A stretch of 64,000 bases of DNA from the NCBI GenBank assembly GCA_031422315.1, contig JANOQN010000016.1, positions 62,001 to 126,000 of the forward strand, given 5' to 3'. Positions 8,339 through 16,831 of this stretch are shown here, in pieces. The position numbers and the translations under genes are program-made. The DNA comes from JANNYA01 sp031422315 (GTDB taxonomy: Bacteria; Pseudomonadota; Gammaproteobacteria; Xanthomonadales; SZUA-5). The notes beneath the pieces were generated by a model. That model was not told the DNA's origin, did no database searches, and was given only the letters and a program-made list of their open reading frames with translations. Each line of letters opens with the position of its first letter. The stretch's first letter is position 1.

Positions 8339-8370
8339 TTACGTTGTTGTATGCATTGCAACAAGCGTAA
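8339..8370. promoter_or_regulatory. Inverted repeat, likely VapBC operator
   Basis: Left arm TTACGTTGTTG and right arm CAACAAGCGTAA form an imperfect palindrome (one-base offset) around a short AT-rich centre. It lies directly upstream of vapB, where autoregulatory VapBC operators are normally found. The role is inferred from position and symmetry. Confidence 0.55.
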
Positions 8371-8526
8371 CGCGCAGAACAGCGGTATATTTAAAACCGG
8401 AGCCTAGCTTTACCCAAATTTATGGGTGCCACGAAAAAGATTTGACGCGCCTGTCGTTTGAGCACCATTTTCTCGTACCTGTTCTATAAGACCCGCCATT
8501 TCGGCGAGTACTTTGGAGCAACATTT

Positions 8527-9999
8527 ATGAGTATCAGATCGATCGCCACACTATTCCTAATGATTTGCGGTTTGCAACAGGCCGCAGCGCAGGTCATCAC
8601 CGGTCCGAACGCCTTGGATCCTAGTTTTGCAACCGGCGGAAAACAACTTTTGCCTTTTCCAGGCTCTGACTTTCGGTTGCTGGCGCACTTGCAGCGTCCG
8701 GACGGAACCTCCATCGGAATTACCTACTACGACGGTAATGGCTGTCCATCTGGCCGTCATTGCCTGCTTTTATTCCCATTCAATGCGGCAGGCGTGATGG
8801 GCGCTCAAATTGCAGTGCCCACCGGAGGCCAAGCAACGTTTTCTAAGCGCACGGGCGGCGTGGTGCTGGATCCGGTGCTGATCAAGGCCGCAGCCATTGA
8901 CAGTCAAGGCCGCATGATCATAGTTGGCACCGAGCAGTTCGGCACGGCATTTGACTACAAGGTCGTGCGCTTGTTGCCGAGCGGGCAACCGGACACCAGT
9001 TTCGACGGCGACGGGGTACAGACTATTGACTTCAGTTTTGGTAGTCCCAATAGAGATTTTGCGTATGGCGTGTCGGTGGACCCGTCTGATCAAATCGTGG
9101 TGGTGGGCGAGATAGACCGTTCGGCAACCGATACCGATTTTGGTGTGGCGCGTTTGCGGGTAGATGGTTCCTTAGATCCGGCGTTTGATGGCGATGGCAA
9201 AAGGGCGGTTTCCTTTGATTTGTCGGCAACAAATTCGGATCGCGCGGTGGCAGTCACCGCGACGTCGAACCTGATCTATATCGCTGGCAATGCAACCGAC
9301 AATGGCGTCAGCCGCATTGCCTTGGCCAGGTTACTTAACTCAGGCGGCTTCAACACCGGCTTTTGCGCGACCAGCTGTACATTCCAAGGAACCTACGCAA
9401 CGATTAACAACGGCCGCCGAGTCATTTATTACGGAACACAAGGTACTACCAGTGATTTCGTCAGCGCGGCAAGCGTAAATCTGGCGACCAGTCCCGGCGA
9501 ATGGGTGTATGCCGGTACACGCTTGAGCGCCACGTTCGTCAGCGAAGCGTTTGTGCAAAAGTTGCAGATAAATGGTGACTACGCGAACGAGGGCCTGACC
9601 GATACCGGCTTGACCACATCGCAGTACCGGATCGGCGGGGTGCATTGGGTTAACCCCAACAGTGCGAGTAGCGATATTGTACAAACAGGCAGCAGCGGCC
9701 TCGATGGCATCAATTTTTTCGCGCAGGGTTTAAGGAGTACGCTGGTGCCGATTCCAAGTTGGGGCACGGCAGGAGCCTCCAGCAGCGTTGTGCTGTGGAA
9801 CGCCACAGGTGGCCTGGGGGATTCAAACGGTAAGAATTTGCCGGCGCAGTCCAGCATTGATTCTGCGGGCCGCATTTTAACCGGCGGCAGCTATTTAGGC
9901 GGCAATACCAACCTGCCGCCTTACAGCGTTGTGATTGCACGCCTAGCGCGCAGCGTCGTGGGTCCAGATCAAATTTTTAAGAATGGATTTGAGAATTAG
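8527..9999 (+). CDS. Secreted delta-60 repeat protein with C-terminal F-x-x-G-F-E tail
   Basis: Protein of about 490 residues with a signal peptide ending A-A-A-Q. Repeats of the delta-60 type follow: segments such as LRVDGSLDPAFDGDGK, LLPSGQPDTSFDGDGV and ALDPSFATGGKQ share the D-x-x-F-x-x-x-G core, and the intervening IIVVGE/IYIAGN strands suggest a beta-propeller-like fold. It ends DQIFKNGFEN, a short tail also seen on the hydrolase at 56826. ATG 8527 follows GGAG at 8514-8517. The function of these proteins is unknown; an extracellular or surface location is inferred. Confidence 0.82.
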   Translation: MSIRSIATLFLMICGLQQAAAQVITGPNALDPSFATGGKQLLPFPGSDFRLLAHLQRPDGTSIGITYYDGNGCPSGRHCLLLFPFNAAGVMGAQIAVPTGGQATFSKRTGGVVLDPVLIKAAAIDSQGRMIIVGTEQFGTAFDYKVVRLLPSGQPDTSFDGDGVQTIDFSFGSPNRDFAYGVSVDPSDQIVVVGEIDRSATDTDFGVARLRVDGSLDPAFDGDGKRAVSFDLSATNSDRAVAVTATSNLIYIAGNATDNGVSRIALARLLNSGGFNTGFCATSCTFQGTYATINNGRRVIYYGTQGTTSDFVSAASVNLATSPGEWVYAGTRLSATFVSEAFVQKLQINGDYANEGLTDTGLTTSQYRIGGVHWVNPNSASSDIVQTGSSGLDGINFFAQGLRSTLVPIPSWGTAGASSSVVLWNATGGLGDSNGKNLPAQSSIDSAGRILTGGSYLGGNTNLPPYSVVIARLARSVVGPDQIFKNGFEN

Positions 10000-10036
10000 A
10001 CTTATTTACCTTTACCAACTATTGAGGAGCTTCATC

Positions 10037-10178
10037 ATGAAAAAAATCATCGTCGCAATCGCATCCATCCTGCTCATCGGCAGCGCCAACGCACTTCACT
10101 GATGCCTATGGATTCAACGCATTCGGAAACACCACAACAGTGTCGGCCGTGAGTGCCACCATCACCGTAATACCGTAG
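10037..10178 (+). pseudogene. Small secreted peptide gene, apparently frameshifted
   Basis: A strong GAGGAG (10023-10028) precedes ATG 10037, which opens a 21-codon frame whose first 19 residues are a textbook signal peptide (MKKIIVAIASILLIGSANA). It then stops at 10100-10102. The neighbouring frame stays open through 10178 and reads FTDAYGFNAFGNTT and onward, so one frameshift near 10090-10094 would restore a mature peptide of about 27 residues. Either the gene is decayed, the sequence has an indel, or the short 21-residue form is real. It follows the delta-60 gene by 37 bases. Confidence 0.5.
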
Positions 10179-10241
10179 AAAACTGCTGTTGACTCGTTTG
10201 CCTAGTCAAACCACGAGCTTTCACCCATAAGGAAAAAACAC

Positions 10242-11303
10242 ATGAAATTTGTTGCTCTTATTGCGTCGCTAATGTTCCCAATAATGCTGTGTGCCGATGC
10301 CACCGAACCCACGGCCGATCTAGCTGGCGCGGGCGATCCCATCGGCATTGCGCGCTTTGCCGGCAGCCACATCATTGCCTTTGATCGCAAAGCATACGAT
10401 GAGTATGTGTTTGCCACCGGGCCCTTAGTGGCAAGTGCAGACCCTGAAGCGCGCGACACCGTGAACAATCAAGTGTTCGAGTTTAAAACCAAGCAAACCC
10501 TGGAAGGCGCGCGCACGCGGCTGATTTATTTATTGCCAGCTGGACGTTCGCCGCTTGAAGCAATGCGCGGCTATGAACAAAATTTAGCGGCAATGGGCGC
10601 GCTTAAGCGCTTTGAATGCGCGGCAGAAAATTGCGGTGGCAGTGCGAGTGCAAACTCGCGCGATGGCGGCGCGCAGCAAAGCGTAGTCATGAAGCTTTGG
10701 CCAGGAAGCAAGGTTGTTGCGGACGATTTCTCAAATTCGTTTTGCGCGCACGATGTGGATGTGGTTGATCAACGCTTTGCCACGTTTGAAATTTCCGGCA
10801 AGGCGTTCGTGCAGGTGCATGCATTTCTAGGGCAGGATTCGGGCTACTGCAAAGCCTTCGAAAATCGTGTGATTGCCATTGTTGATGTGCTGGAGGTCAA
10901 AGCGCGCGAAGATAAGATGGTCACGCTCAGTGCCGGTGAAATGGGCACCGCTATTGCCAACACCGGCCGCGTCGCGATTTACGGCATTTTATTTGACACT
11001 GGATCGAGCGTGATCAAACCCGAATCTAAGGCATCGCTAGAGCAGATTGCCGCGCTGCTGAAGCAAAAAACCGCGCTCAAATTACATGTGGTTGGGCACA
11101 CCGACAATCAAGGCAGCCTGGAGAATAATTTCGCCTTGAGTAAAGCCCGCGCTGGCGCGATTTCAGCAGCACTTTCGGCCCATTATGGCATTGCTGCGGC
11201 GCGCCTCAGCGCCAATGGCGTCAGCTCTTTGGCACCGGTGGCGAGCAATGCGGATGATGCAGGGCGGGCGAAAAATCGTCGGGTGGAATTGGTGCCGTTT
11301 TAG
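10242..11303 (+). CDS. OmpA-family protein with DUF4892-like N-terminal domain
   Basis: Exported protein of 353 residues with a signal peptide (about residues 1-18). The N-terminal half (ARFAGSHIIAFDRKAYDEYVF onward) resembles DUF4892 of outer-membrane proteins. The C-terminal 110 residues are an OmpA-like peptidoglycan-binding domain, with ILFDTGSSVIKPES, VVGHTDNQGSLENNFALSKAR and the closing K-N-R-R-V-E-L. It probably links the outer membrane or periplasm to peptidoglycan. AAGGAAAAAACAC precedes the ATG. A hairpin 33 bases downstream ends the transcript. Confidence 0.85.
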   Translation: MKFVALIASLMFPIMLCADATEPTADLAGAGDPIGIARFAGSHIIAFDRKAYDEYVFATGPLVASADPEARDTVNNQVFEFKTKQTLEGARTRLIYLLPAGRSPLEAMRGYEQNLAAMGALKRFECAAENCGGSASANSRDGGAQQSVVMKLWPGSKVVADDFSNSFCAHDVDVVDQRFATFEISGKAFVQVHAFLGQDSGYCKAFENRVIAIVDVLEVKAREDKMVTLSAGEMGTAIANTGRVAIYGILFDTGSSVIKPESKASLEQIAALLKQKTALKLHVVGHTDNQGSLENNFALSKARAGAISAALSAHYGIAAARLSANGVSSLAPVASNADDAGRAKNRRVELVPF

Positions 11304-11335
11304 TAGGCTCAATGAAAAATTTCGATGTTTGAGCA

Positions 11336-11368
11336 AAAGTGGCCTTCCCCAATTGCGAAGGCCACTTT
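11336..11368. terminator. Bidirectional intrinsic terminator
   Basis: Perfect 12-bp stem AAAGTGGCCTTC (11336-11347) with GAAGGCCACTTT (11357-11368) and a nine-base loop. It sits between two convergent genes ending at 11303 (+) and 11396 (-). The A/T-rich stem ends provide a short U tract in both directions. Confidence 0.75.
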
Positions 11369-11395
11369 GGCATTGCTAACCTGCTCGTTAGTTAA

Positions 11396-12277
11396 CTATC
11401 TACGATAGCCATTGAAACCATAGCGCGGTGGATCAGGCACATAGCCGCCGCCTTGCGGGAAAGCGTCTGGATTGCCACCATAGCTCGGCTGATAGCGCGG
11501 CACTACGCCCATGGCGACTAGATTTTGTAGGCTGTCGTAGCGGATGTTGAGCACCTCAGTTGGCGCTGCTTCACGCTCAAACTGCACGCGGCGCGAGGCG
11601 CTGTATTCAGAACGGCCGTGGCCTGTTCCAATCGGCGCGCTTGAAGGTGCAGCGGCTCCGCCCGAATAGCGCTTAGATTCGCCAAGGCCCTGCGCTGATT
11701 CAGCAGAAGGCGCAGGCGCGGATTTATAAGCATCACTTTCGCGGCGGTTGTAGCGATCATCGTTTCGGCCCCACGGCTCACTGGTTTGTGGTGTTTGGTA
11801 GTCATAGCTGGCATAAACCTCACGAAATATGGCTGCGCCAATCACGCCAACGTTTTGCGGCCGGCCGGTGTTCGCTGCGTAGCTGTCTGCGATATGTGTG
11901 AAGTAGAATGCCGCGGTACGAGTTTGCGACTTGCGCCAGCCATCCACATCTAGCGTTTGATAGGGCGCTAACACATAGCCGGGTTGCTCGACACCAGCAG
12001 TTTGCCCGGAAACCGCGTTGACGCCATCAACGCTCAGTACCGCTAAAACACGCTCGCCGCTGGTATTGCGCAAGCGCACCCGAAATTCTTGATTTTGCAC
12101 GCCAGCCACGTAGGTTTGACCGTGCTGAGAGAACGATTGGATCGGCGCGGCGTAGCTGCGCGGTAGCACTTCTACTGTGACAAACTGCCCGTAGTTAGAT
12201 GCATCTGCCTGTCCCGCAAATATCACGGCTGAGGCAAGGCTTAGGGCAAGAACGTTGATTTGATTGGCGCTACGCAT
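11396..12277 (-). CDS. Secreted protein of unknown function, proline/tyrosine-rich C-terminus
   Basis: Exported protein of 293 residues. A signal peptide ends about residue 26 (A-G-Q-A-D-A). Residues 30-165 form one compact domain with VEVLPRSYAAPIQSF, GVQNQEFRVRLRNTSGERVLAVLSVDG and ADSYAANTGRPQNVGVIGAAIF, reminiscent of a beta-sandwich. From about 170 the chain is low-complexity (Ser, Ala, Gly, Arg, then Pro/Tyr/Gly), likely disordered. I recognise related hypothetical proteins in proteobacteria but no assigned function. GGGAG lies about eight bases before the ATG. Confidence 0.7.
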   Translation of the reverse strand: MRSANQINVLALSLASAVIFAGQADASNYGQFVTVEVLPRSYAAPIQSFSQHGQTYVAGVQNQEFRVRLRNTSGERVLAVLSVDGVNAVSGQTAGVEQPGYVLAPYQTLDVDGWRKSQTRTAAFYFTHIADSYAANTGRPQNVGVIGAAIFREVYASYDYQTPQTSEPWGRNDDRYNRRESDAYKSAPAPSAESAQGLGESKRYSGGAAAPSSAPIGTGHGRSEYSASRRVQFEREAAPTEVLNIRYDSLQNLVAMGVVPRYQPSYGGNPDAFPQGGGYVPDPPRYGFNGYRR

Positions 12278-12412
12278 TTTGACTCTCCTGGGAGTCTATA
12301 AATCCGAATTGGATTCGAGAGCAAAAACGCTTGGGTCAAACGAGTGGGGTTAAAGCGGTTTGGCGGATTCAGATTGCGCTAATATCTATCCACTTCAACT
12401 TGGGCGTGTCTC

Positions 12413-13687
12413 ATGAAAATCAAATTTATTACTGCTGCAATTTTGGCTTCCACTGCAATGTTAAGCGCTCATGCTGGCGCTGCTGGAAGCAACACCATCG
12501 TTTGCAATGCGATTTTTGATTCCAAGAACGCGCGCTTTTTAGGTCCACACACGCTGGTGTTCGTCGACGGCAAGATCACCTCGGTTAGCCCTTCAAACGA
12601 CACCGCAGCCGCAGTCGGCCTATGCACGCCCGGCTGGATCGACTTACATGTGCATCTAACCCATGAGCCGTCTGGCCAAACCTACACCGAAAGCTATAGG
12701 CTCAACCCGGCTGATATTGCCTATCGAGCGCAAAGTAACGGCTTGATCACGCTGCGCGCTGGCTTTACCACCGTGCGCGATTTGGGTGAAGGCTGGGGCG
12801 TCACTACCAGTTTGCGTAAAGCGATTGACGCTGGCACTGTGCAAGGGCCGCGTATTTTTGCAGCCGGAAAATCTATCGCCACGACGGGCGGCCATGCAGA
12901 TCCAACCAATGGCACTTCATTGCGTTTTATGGGCGATCCAGGCCCGGATCAGGGTGTTATCAACAGCCCGGCTGAGGCTAGAAAAGCGGTGCGTCAGCGC
13001 TATAAAGAAGGCAGTGACGTCATTAAAATCACTGCAACGGGTGGGGTGTTGAGCGTTGCTAAAAGCGGACTGAATCCGCAGTTTACCCAGGCTGAGGCCA
13101 ATGCGATTGTCAAAGCCGCGAATGACTACGGCTTAAAGGTAGCCGCTCACGCGCATGGCGCCGAGGGAATGAAACGCGCGATTTTAGCCGGGGTTTCCAC
13201 TATCGAACACGGCACCATGATGAACGAAGAAATCATGATGCTGATGAAGAAAAAAGGCACTTTCTATGTCCCAACGCTTTCCGCCGGTGCCTACGTAGCC
13301 AAGCAGGCTGAAGTGCCTGGCTTTTATGTGCCCATGGTGGCAATCAAGGCGCGCGCTATTGGTCCGCAAATCGCCAAAACCCTCGCTGCCGCCTATAAAT
13401 TCGGCGTGCCGATTGCCTTCGGCACCGATGCTGGCGTTTTTCCGCACGGCGAGAATGCGCGCGAGTTTGAGCTGCTGGTAAACGCTGGAGTGCCACTAGA
13501 AAAATCCCTGCAGATGGCAACATTTTCAGCGGCGGAAGCGCTGGGTGAAAGCGCAAATTTGGGCCAGCTGATGGTAGGTCAAGCCGCTGATATGGTGGTT
13601 TTGCCGATGGGCGCGCAATCTGATGCTAAAGCCATGATGAAGCCGCTTGCGGTTTACAAAGCGGGCGCGCTCGTTGTACAGCAGTAA
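12413..13687 (+). CDS. Exported metal-dependent amidohydrolase
   Basis: Amidohydrolase-superfamily enzyme of 424 residues with a signal peptide (about residues 1-24). Metal ligands are in order: H79-x-H81 after the first strand, Lys205 (I-K-I-T-A-T-G-G, probably carboxylated), His246/His248, His266 (I-E-H-G-T) and Asp339 (F-G-T-D-A-G). The pattern is that of the imidazolonepropionase/Xaa-Pro-dipeptidase-like periplasmic hydrolases; the substrate is not predictable. The chain is full length. A plausible own promoter region of about 135 bases precedes it, and it diverges from the secreted protein gene upstream. Confidence 0.88.
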   Translation: MKIKFITAAILASTAMLSAHAGAAGSNTIVCNAIFDSKNARFLGPHTLVFVDGKITSVSPSNDTAAAVGLCTPGWIDLHVHLTHEPSGQTYTESYRLNPADIAYRAQSNGLITLRAGFTTVRDLGEGWGVTTSLRKAIDAGTVQGPRIFAAGKSIATTGGHADPTNGTSLRFMGDPGPDQGVINSPAEARKAVRQRYKEGSDVIKITATGGVLSVAKSGLNPQFTQAEANAIVKAANDYGLKVAAHAHGAEGMKRAILAGVSTIEHGTMMNEEIMMLMKKKGTFYVPTLSAGAYVAKQAEVPGFYVPMVAIKARAIGPQIAKTLAAAYKFGVPIAFGTDAGVFPHGENAREFELLVNAGVPLEKSLQMATFSAAEALGESANLGQLMVGQAADMVVLPMGAQSDAKAMMKPLAVYKAGALVVQQ

Positions 13688-13735
13688 TTCTTGATTGAAA
13701 GCTGTGATCGACCTCAACAACTTCAAAGAGTAAAC

Positions 13736-14368
13736 ATGTCCGATAATACCGTCAGCAATTATGGCTGGGATAGCGAAAAACCTGCATATTCAACGGGTTA
13801 TATCAGCCCACGCATCAAAGAAACACTGAAATCGCTGGGCGTAAAACGGGTCGCCGATTTAGGTACGGGTAACGGTAGCCTTTGCGCAGAACTAGCGGCG
13901 GAAGGCTATGACGTCGTTGGCATTGAATATGACACGCAAGGCGTTGCGATCGCTAAAAAAACTCACCCGAAGCTGCCGTTCTACAATTTTGGCGTACAAG
14001 ACAATCCAGAATTGTTGTTAGCGCAAGAAAAGCCTTTTGACGCGGTCGTTTCAACCGAAGTGATTGAGCATTTGTTTTCCCCGCACCTGCTACCACAGTT
14101 TGCCGGAGCAATTCTCAAACCTAATGGTTACTTGGTGATCACCACGCCTTATCATGGCTACTTAAAAAATTTGGCGCTGGCAGTTTTGGGCAAGTGGGAC
14201 AGCCACTTAACCGCACTCTGGCACGGCGGCCATATTAAGTTTTGGAGCCGCAAAACGTTGACCCAGTTGCTGCAAGAAAATGGCTTTGCCGTAGTGGGCT
14301 TTTCGGGCGTTGGGCGTGTGCCTTATCTTTGGAAAAGCATGGTGCTGGTGGCTAGAAAGGTAGCTTAG
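13736..14368 (+). CDS. Class I SAM-dependent methyltransferase
   Basis: Protein of 210 residues with the Rossmann motif I VADLGTGNGSL, motif II acidic residue in VVGIEYD, and FDAVVSTEVIEHLFSPHLL as motif IV, i.e. the UbiG/Methyltransf_23 type. Motif IV is followed by ILKPNGYLVITTPYHGYLKN, a small-molecule or glycan methyltransferase pattern. ATG 13736 is preferred over the upstream frame start because an AGAG element precedes it. It lies 48 bases after the amidohydrolase and 58 before the PqqD/glycosyltransferase-like gene; co-action with the latter is possible but unproven. Confidence 0.85.
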   Translation: MSDNTVSNYGWDSEKPAYSTGYISPRIKETLKSLGVKRVADLGTGNGSLCAELAAEGYDVVGIEYDTQGVAIAKKTHPKLPFYNFGVQDNPELLLAQEKPFDAVVSTEVIEHLFSPHLLPQFAGAILKPNGYLVITTPYHGYLKNLALAVLGKWDSHLTALWHGGHIKFWSRKTLTQLLQENGFAVVGFSGVGRVPYLWKSMVLVARKVA

Positions 14369-14426
14369 TTATCGCTTGAACCCAAAAAGCGCTAACCTCC
14401 ACGCTTTCTTTAATTTGGCGCGCTGC

Positions 14427-16157
14427 ATGTCAACTGAAAACTCGCACATTGATTTATTTGCCGCATTGCCCGGCACGCCCTTCGCGATTTCCGATCAAGA
14501 GCTGATTTTTCAGCCCGATGAACGGGAAGATCGCCATGTTATGACGCATGACGTGTATGGCGCTTTGCAGCAGTGCGGCGCCTTTGCTGAGCTGGCACAG
14601 CACGCGGCCGCATTGTCGCAGCAAAATCCAAGGTTGGAACGCGGTCAAATTACCCGAGTCTTGGAAAACTTGACTCAGCGCGGGCTTTTACAAGCTGCCT
14701 CCGTGCTGACCAGTGCGGGCGTTGCCGGGGTTAAAGCGGGCCCGTTGCGCACGGTGGCAATACTAAGCAGCGGCCATCCTGCCCAGTTAGAAGCGTGTTT
14801 AGGCTCACTGCGCGAATCTGATCCAAGCCGGGAATTCGGCATTGTGCTGGCCGATATTGCTGAAAGTACCGAGCACCGGGCACGCAAACTGGAGATGGTC
14901 GCTGATTTTGGCCGGAAAACCGGCCAGCGTATAGTGATATTGGAGCAAAAAATTGAGCGTTGGTTGACTGAGCGCGAACGCTCGCACCCGCATTTGAGCC
15001 AAGGCTTCGCCCAGCTTTTTGGTAAATCAGCGGCCAAACGCGCGCGTGCGCTCAATGCAATTGCGCTAGTGTGTGCGGGTGAGCGCGTGCTGCTGCTGGA
15101 TGATAGCCAGCGTTTGCGCCTATTTGGGCCGCAAAATTGGCAGGATATGCCGCTCATGCTCGAGCAAACCACGCCGCGCATGCCGAGTTTTTTTGCCAGC
15201 CCGGAAGCGGCCACCGCAAATTTCGAGCGTGCAGGATCACTTTGGAGCGTGGCGGACACTTGGCTAGGTCAGAGTGTCGGCCCGCTATTAAGCCAGCTTG
15301 ACGTTAGCGGCATGCGTTGGGATGCGCTTGCACGCTATCAAAATGCGCGCGTGCAGCGCCTTGCGTTGGGCGCGGTGGGCAGCGCGGATACTGAGCACTC
15401 GCTGTGGCTATTTCGCGCCGATAAAACCGAACTAGCCGGATTAGCAGATCGAAATGCGCTTGATTTGGCACTCAGCGGCAGTGCGGTGGCGCTGCAATAT
15501 GGCGCGTTAGAACTCAGCGATGGCATTGGAGCCGGCCCGCAAGCGATTGATTTTTCATCTACGTCTGGCTTTGCAATGGGCAATGGCGATGATGCGGATC
15601 GCAGTTTTGGCGCGCTATCGCAAGCCTTTGATCCGCGCCACAAAGAGCTGCGTTTGCCGCTGGGTTTGGAGCGGCGCTCTGCCGCAAGTTTGCGTGCAGA
15701 GGCGAATCGAAGTTTGCTTACACCGAGTTTTGATCGCTTTTTCGCCGATCAAATTAACGATATTGCACCGGTGTGCCACGCGCACGCGCTGGGTGCAAGG
15801 GCGCGCTGGTTAAGTGCGCAAATGCAAGATTTTGCCGAAAGCAGCAATGCCGAACGGCAAATTATGACCTGGCGCTATTTGACCGCGCAGCGCGCTGGCA
15901 TGCTGAGTCAGCTGCAGAGCTGTTTGGTAACCATGGGCGCAGCGCCAGAAGTGCTTCGCCATGAACTGCTCAACACCATAAAAGTGCAGGCGGAAGCTGG
16001 GCTAGAAATGCGCCTTCCTGCTTTGCGCGACGCGCCGCTCGGGCTCAATGCCACCGGCTTGGCAGATTGGCTGCAAGGTAAGTTGATTGATGCTGCTGCC
16101 GCCATTTCGGCATGGGGCGCGCTAGCTGGTGATGCTGAGCTACAGCGTTTTGACTAA
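14427..16157 (+). CDS. Uncharacterised protein: PqqD-like N-terminus plus glycosyltransferase-like core
   Basis: Protein of about 576 residues. The first 95 residues (LFAALPGTPFAISDQELIF to VLENLTQRGLLQAASVL) look like the PqqD/RRE winged helix. A segment beginning LRTVAILSSGHPAQLEACLGSL and continuing to ALNAIALVCAGERVLLLDDSQR resembles a GT-A glycosyltransferase N-terminus with an acidic D-D in place of the usual DxD. The C-terminal 200 residues are helical and match nothing I know. ATG 14427 is preferred because the upstream extension has no conserved look; the frame also opens at 14376. The substrate and partner peptide are unknown. I assign the two domains by pattern only. Confidence 0.5.
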   Translation: MSTENSHIDLFAALPGTPFAISDQELIFQPDEREDRHVMTHDVYGALQQCGAFAELAQHAAALSQQNPRLERGQITRVLENLTQRGLLQAASVLTSAGVAGVKAGPLRTVAILSSGHPAQLEACLGSLRESDPSREFGIVLADIAESTEHRARKLEMVADFGRKTGQRIVILEQKIERWLTERERSHPHLSQGFAQLFGKSAAKRARALNAIALVCAGERVLLLDDSQRLRLFGPQNWQDMPLMLEQTTPRMPSFFASPEAATANFERAGSLWSVADTWLGQSVGPLLSQLDVSGMRWDALARYQNARVQRLALGAVGSADTEHSLWLFRADKTELAGLADRNALDLALSGSAVALQYGALELSDGIGAGPQAIDFSSTSGFAMGNGDDADRSFGALSQAFDPRHKELRLPLGLERRSAASLRAEANRSLLTPSFDRFFADQINDIAPVCHAHALGARARWLSAQMQDFAESSNAERQIMTWRYLTAQRAGMLSQLQSCLVTMGAAPEVLRHELLNTIKVQAEAGLEMRLPALRDAPLGLNATGLADWLQGKLIDAAAAISAWGALAGDAELQRFD

Positions 16158-16163
16158 GCCAAC

Positions 16164-16553
16164 ATGTTGATGCGCGCTTTTGGGGTGCTTGGCTGCGTGT
16201 TTGGGCTGAGCTATGTTGGCTTAAGCGCGCTGATATCGCACGCCGTCAAGCTTGATGCGATTGCACAATCGCGCGCGGATTCTGCACTTAAACTGCTGAT
16301 CGTACACGCCTTGGCTTTACTGCTGCTGCGCTTGCCAAATGCTTCAGCGAAGCACGAATTCAATGCCAAACTTGCGCCTGCTTTAGCGCTAGTCGGGGTA
16401 TGTTTTGGCTTTGGCACGCTGATTTTTTCCGGCAGTTTGTTAGCGGCCTCGCTGAGCGGCATTAACACACTGACTGCGCCTGCGCCCTTCGGCGGCAGCC
16501 TGCTGATGTTTGGCTGGCTGCTTTGGGGTATATCGATTTGGCGCGGGCGCTGA
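16164..16553 (+). CDS. DUF423 family membrane protein
   Basis: Inner-membrane protein of 129 residues with four predicted transmembrane helices. The C-terminal signature FSGSLLAASLSGINTLTAP followed by A-P-F-G-G-S-L-L-M-F-G-W-L-L-W-G is the DUF423 (YgdD-type) hallmark. The function is unknown in the family. It starts six bases after the preceding stop, so it is likely cotranscribed with the PqqD/glycosyltransferase-like gene. ATG 16170 is an equally good start. Confidence 0.88.
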   Translation: MLMRAFGVLGCVFGLSYVGLSALISHAVKLDAIAQSRADSALKLLIVHALALLLLRLPNASAKHEFNAKLAPALALVGVCFGFGTLIFSGSLLAASLSGINTLTAPAPFGGSLLMFGWLLWGISIWRGR

Positions 16554-16566
16554 AAACAAATCGACT

Positions 16567-16586
16567 GTGATAACATCCGTTACCAC
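16567..16586. promoter_or_regulatory. Palindrome upstream of AbrB-Doc module, likely operator
   Basis: GTGATAAC-ATCC-GTTACCAC is a near-perfect inverted repeat (7 of 8 pairs) ending 17 bases before the antitoxin ATG. Toxin-antitoxin operons are usually autorepressed through such sites. The role is inferred from position. Confidence 0.55.
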
Positions 16587-16603
16587 AACCACGGAGCGCA
16601 GTC

Positions 16604-16831
16604 ATGAGTCAAGCCCTAGTTATTCGCGCCATCGGCAATTCAAGCGGCGTTGTGCTGCCCAAAGAACTTCTCGATCAAATGGGTTTAGCGCAAGGCGATA
16701 AAATATTCGTCACGAAAATCCCGGACGGTATTAACCTGCGCCCGTATGACGCGACGTTTGCTATGCAGATGGAAGTAGCACGGAAGATAATGAAAAAAGA
16801 TCGCGCAATTTTACGTGAGCTAGCGAAATGA
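16604..16831 (+). CDS. AbrB/MazE-type antitoxin of a Doc module
   Basis: Protein of 75 residues with the swapped-hairpin AbrB core LVIRAIGNSSGVVLPKELLDQM. The chain matches the 'doc partner' addiction-module antidote type (TIGR02609), an alternative to Phd. The C-terminal helix (MEVARKIMKKDRAILRELAK) is the likely toxin-neutralising segment. GGAG lies 11-14 bases before the ATG, and its stop overlaps the toxin start by four bases (16828-16831). Confidence 0.9.
   Translation: MSQALVIRAIGNSSGVVLPKELLDQMGLAQGDKIFVTKIPDGINLRPYDATFAMQMEVARKIMKKDRAILRELAK

Noticed and set aside
14675..15259. 194-codon minus-strand frame inside the PqqD/glycosyltransferase-like gene
   Set aside because: Composition is that of an antisense shadow and the sense gene has the better coding signs.
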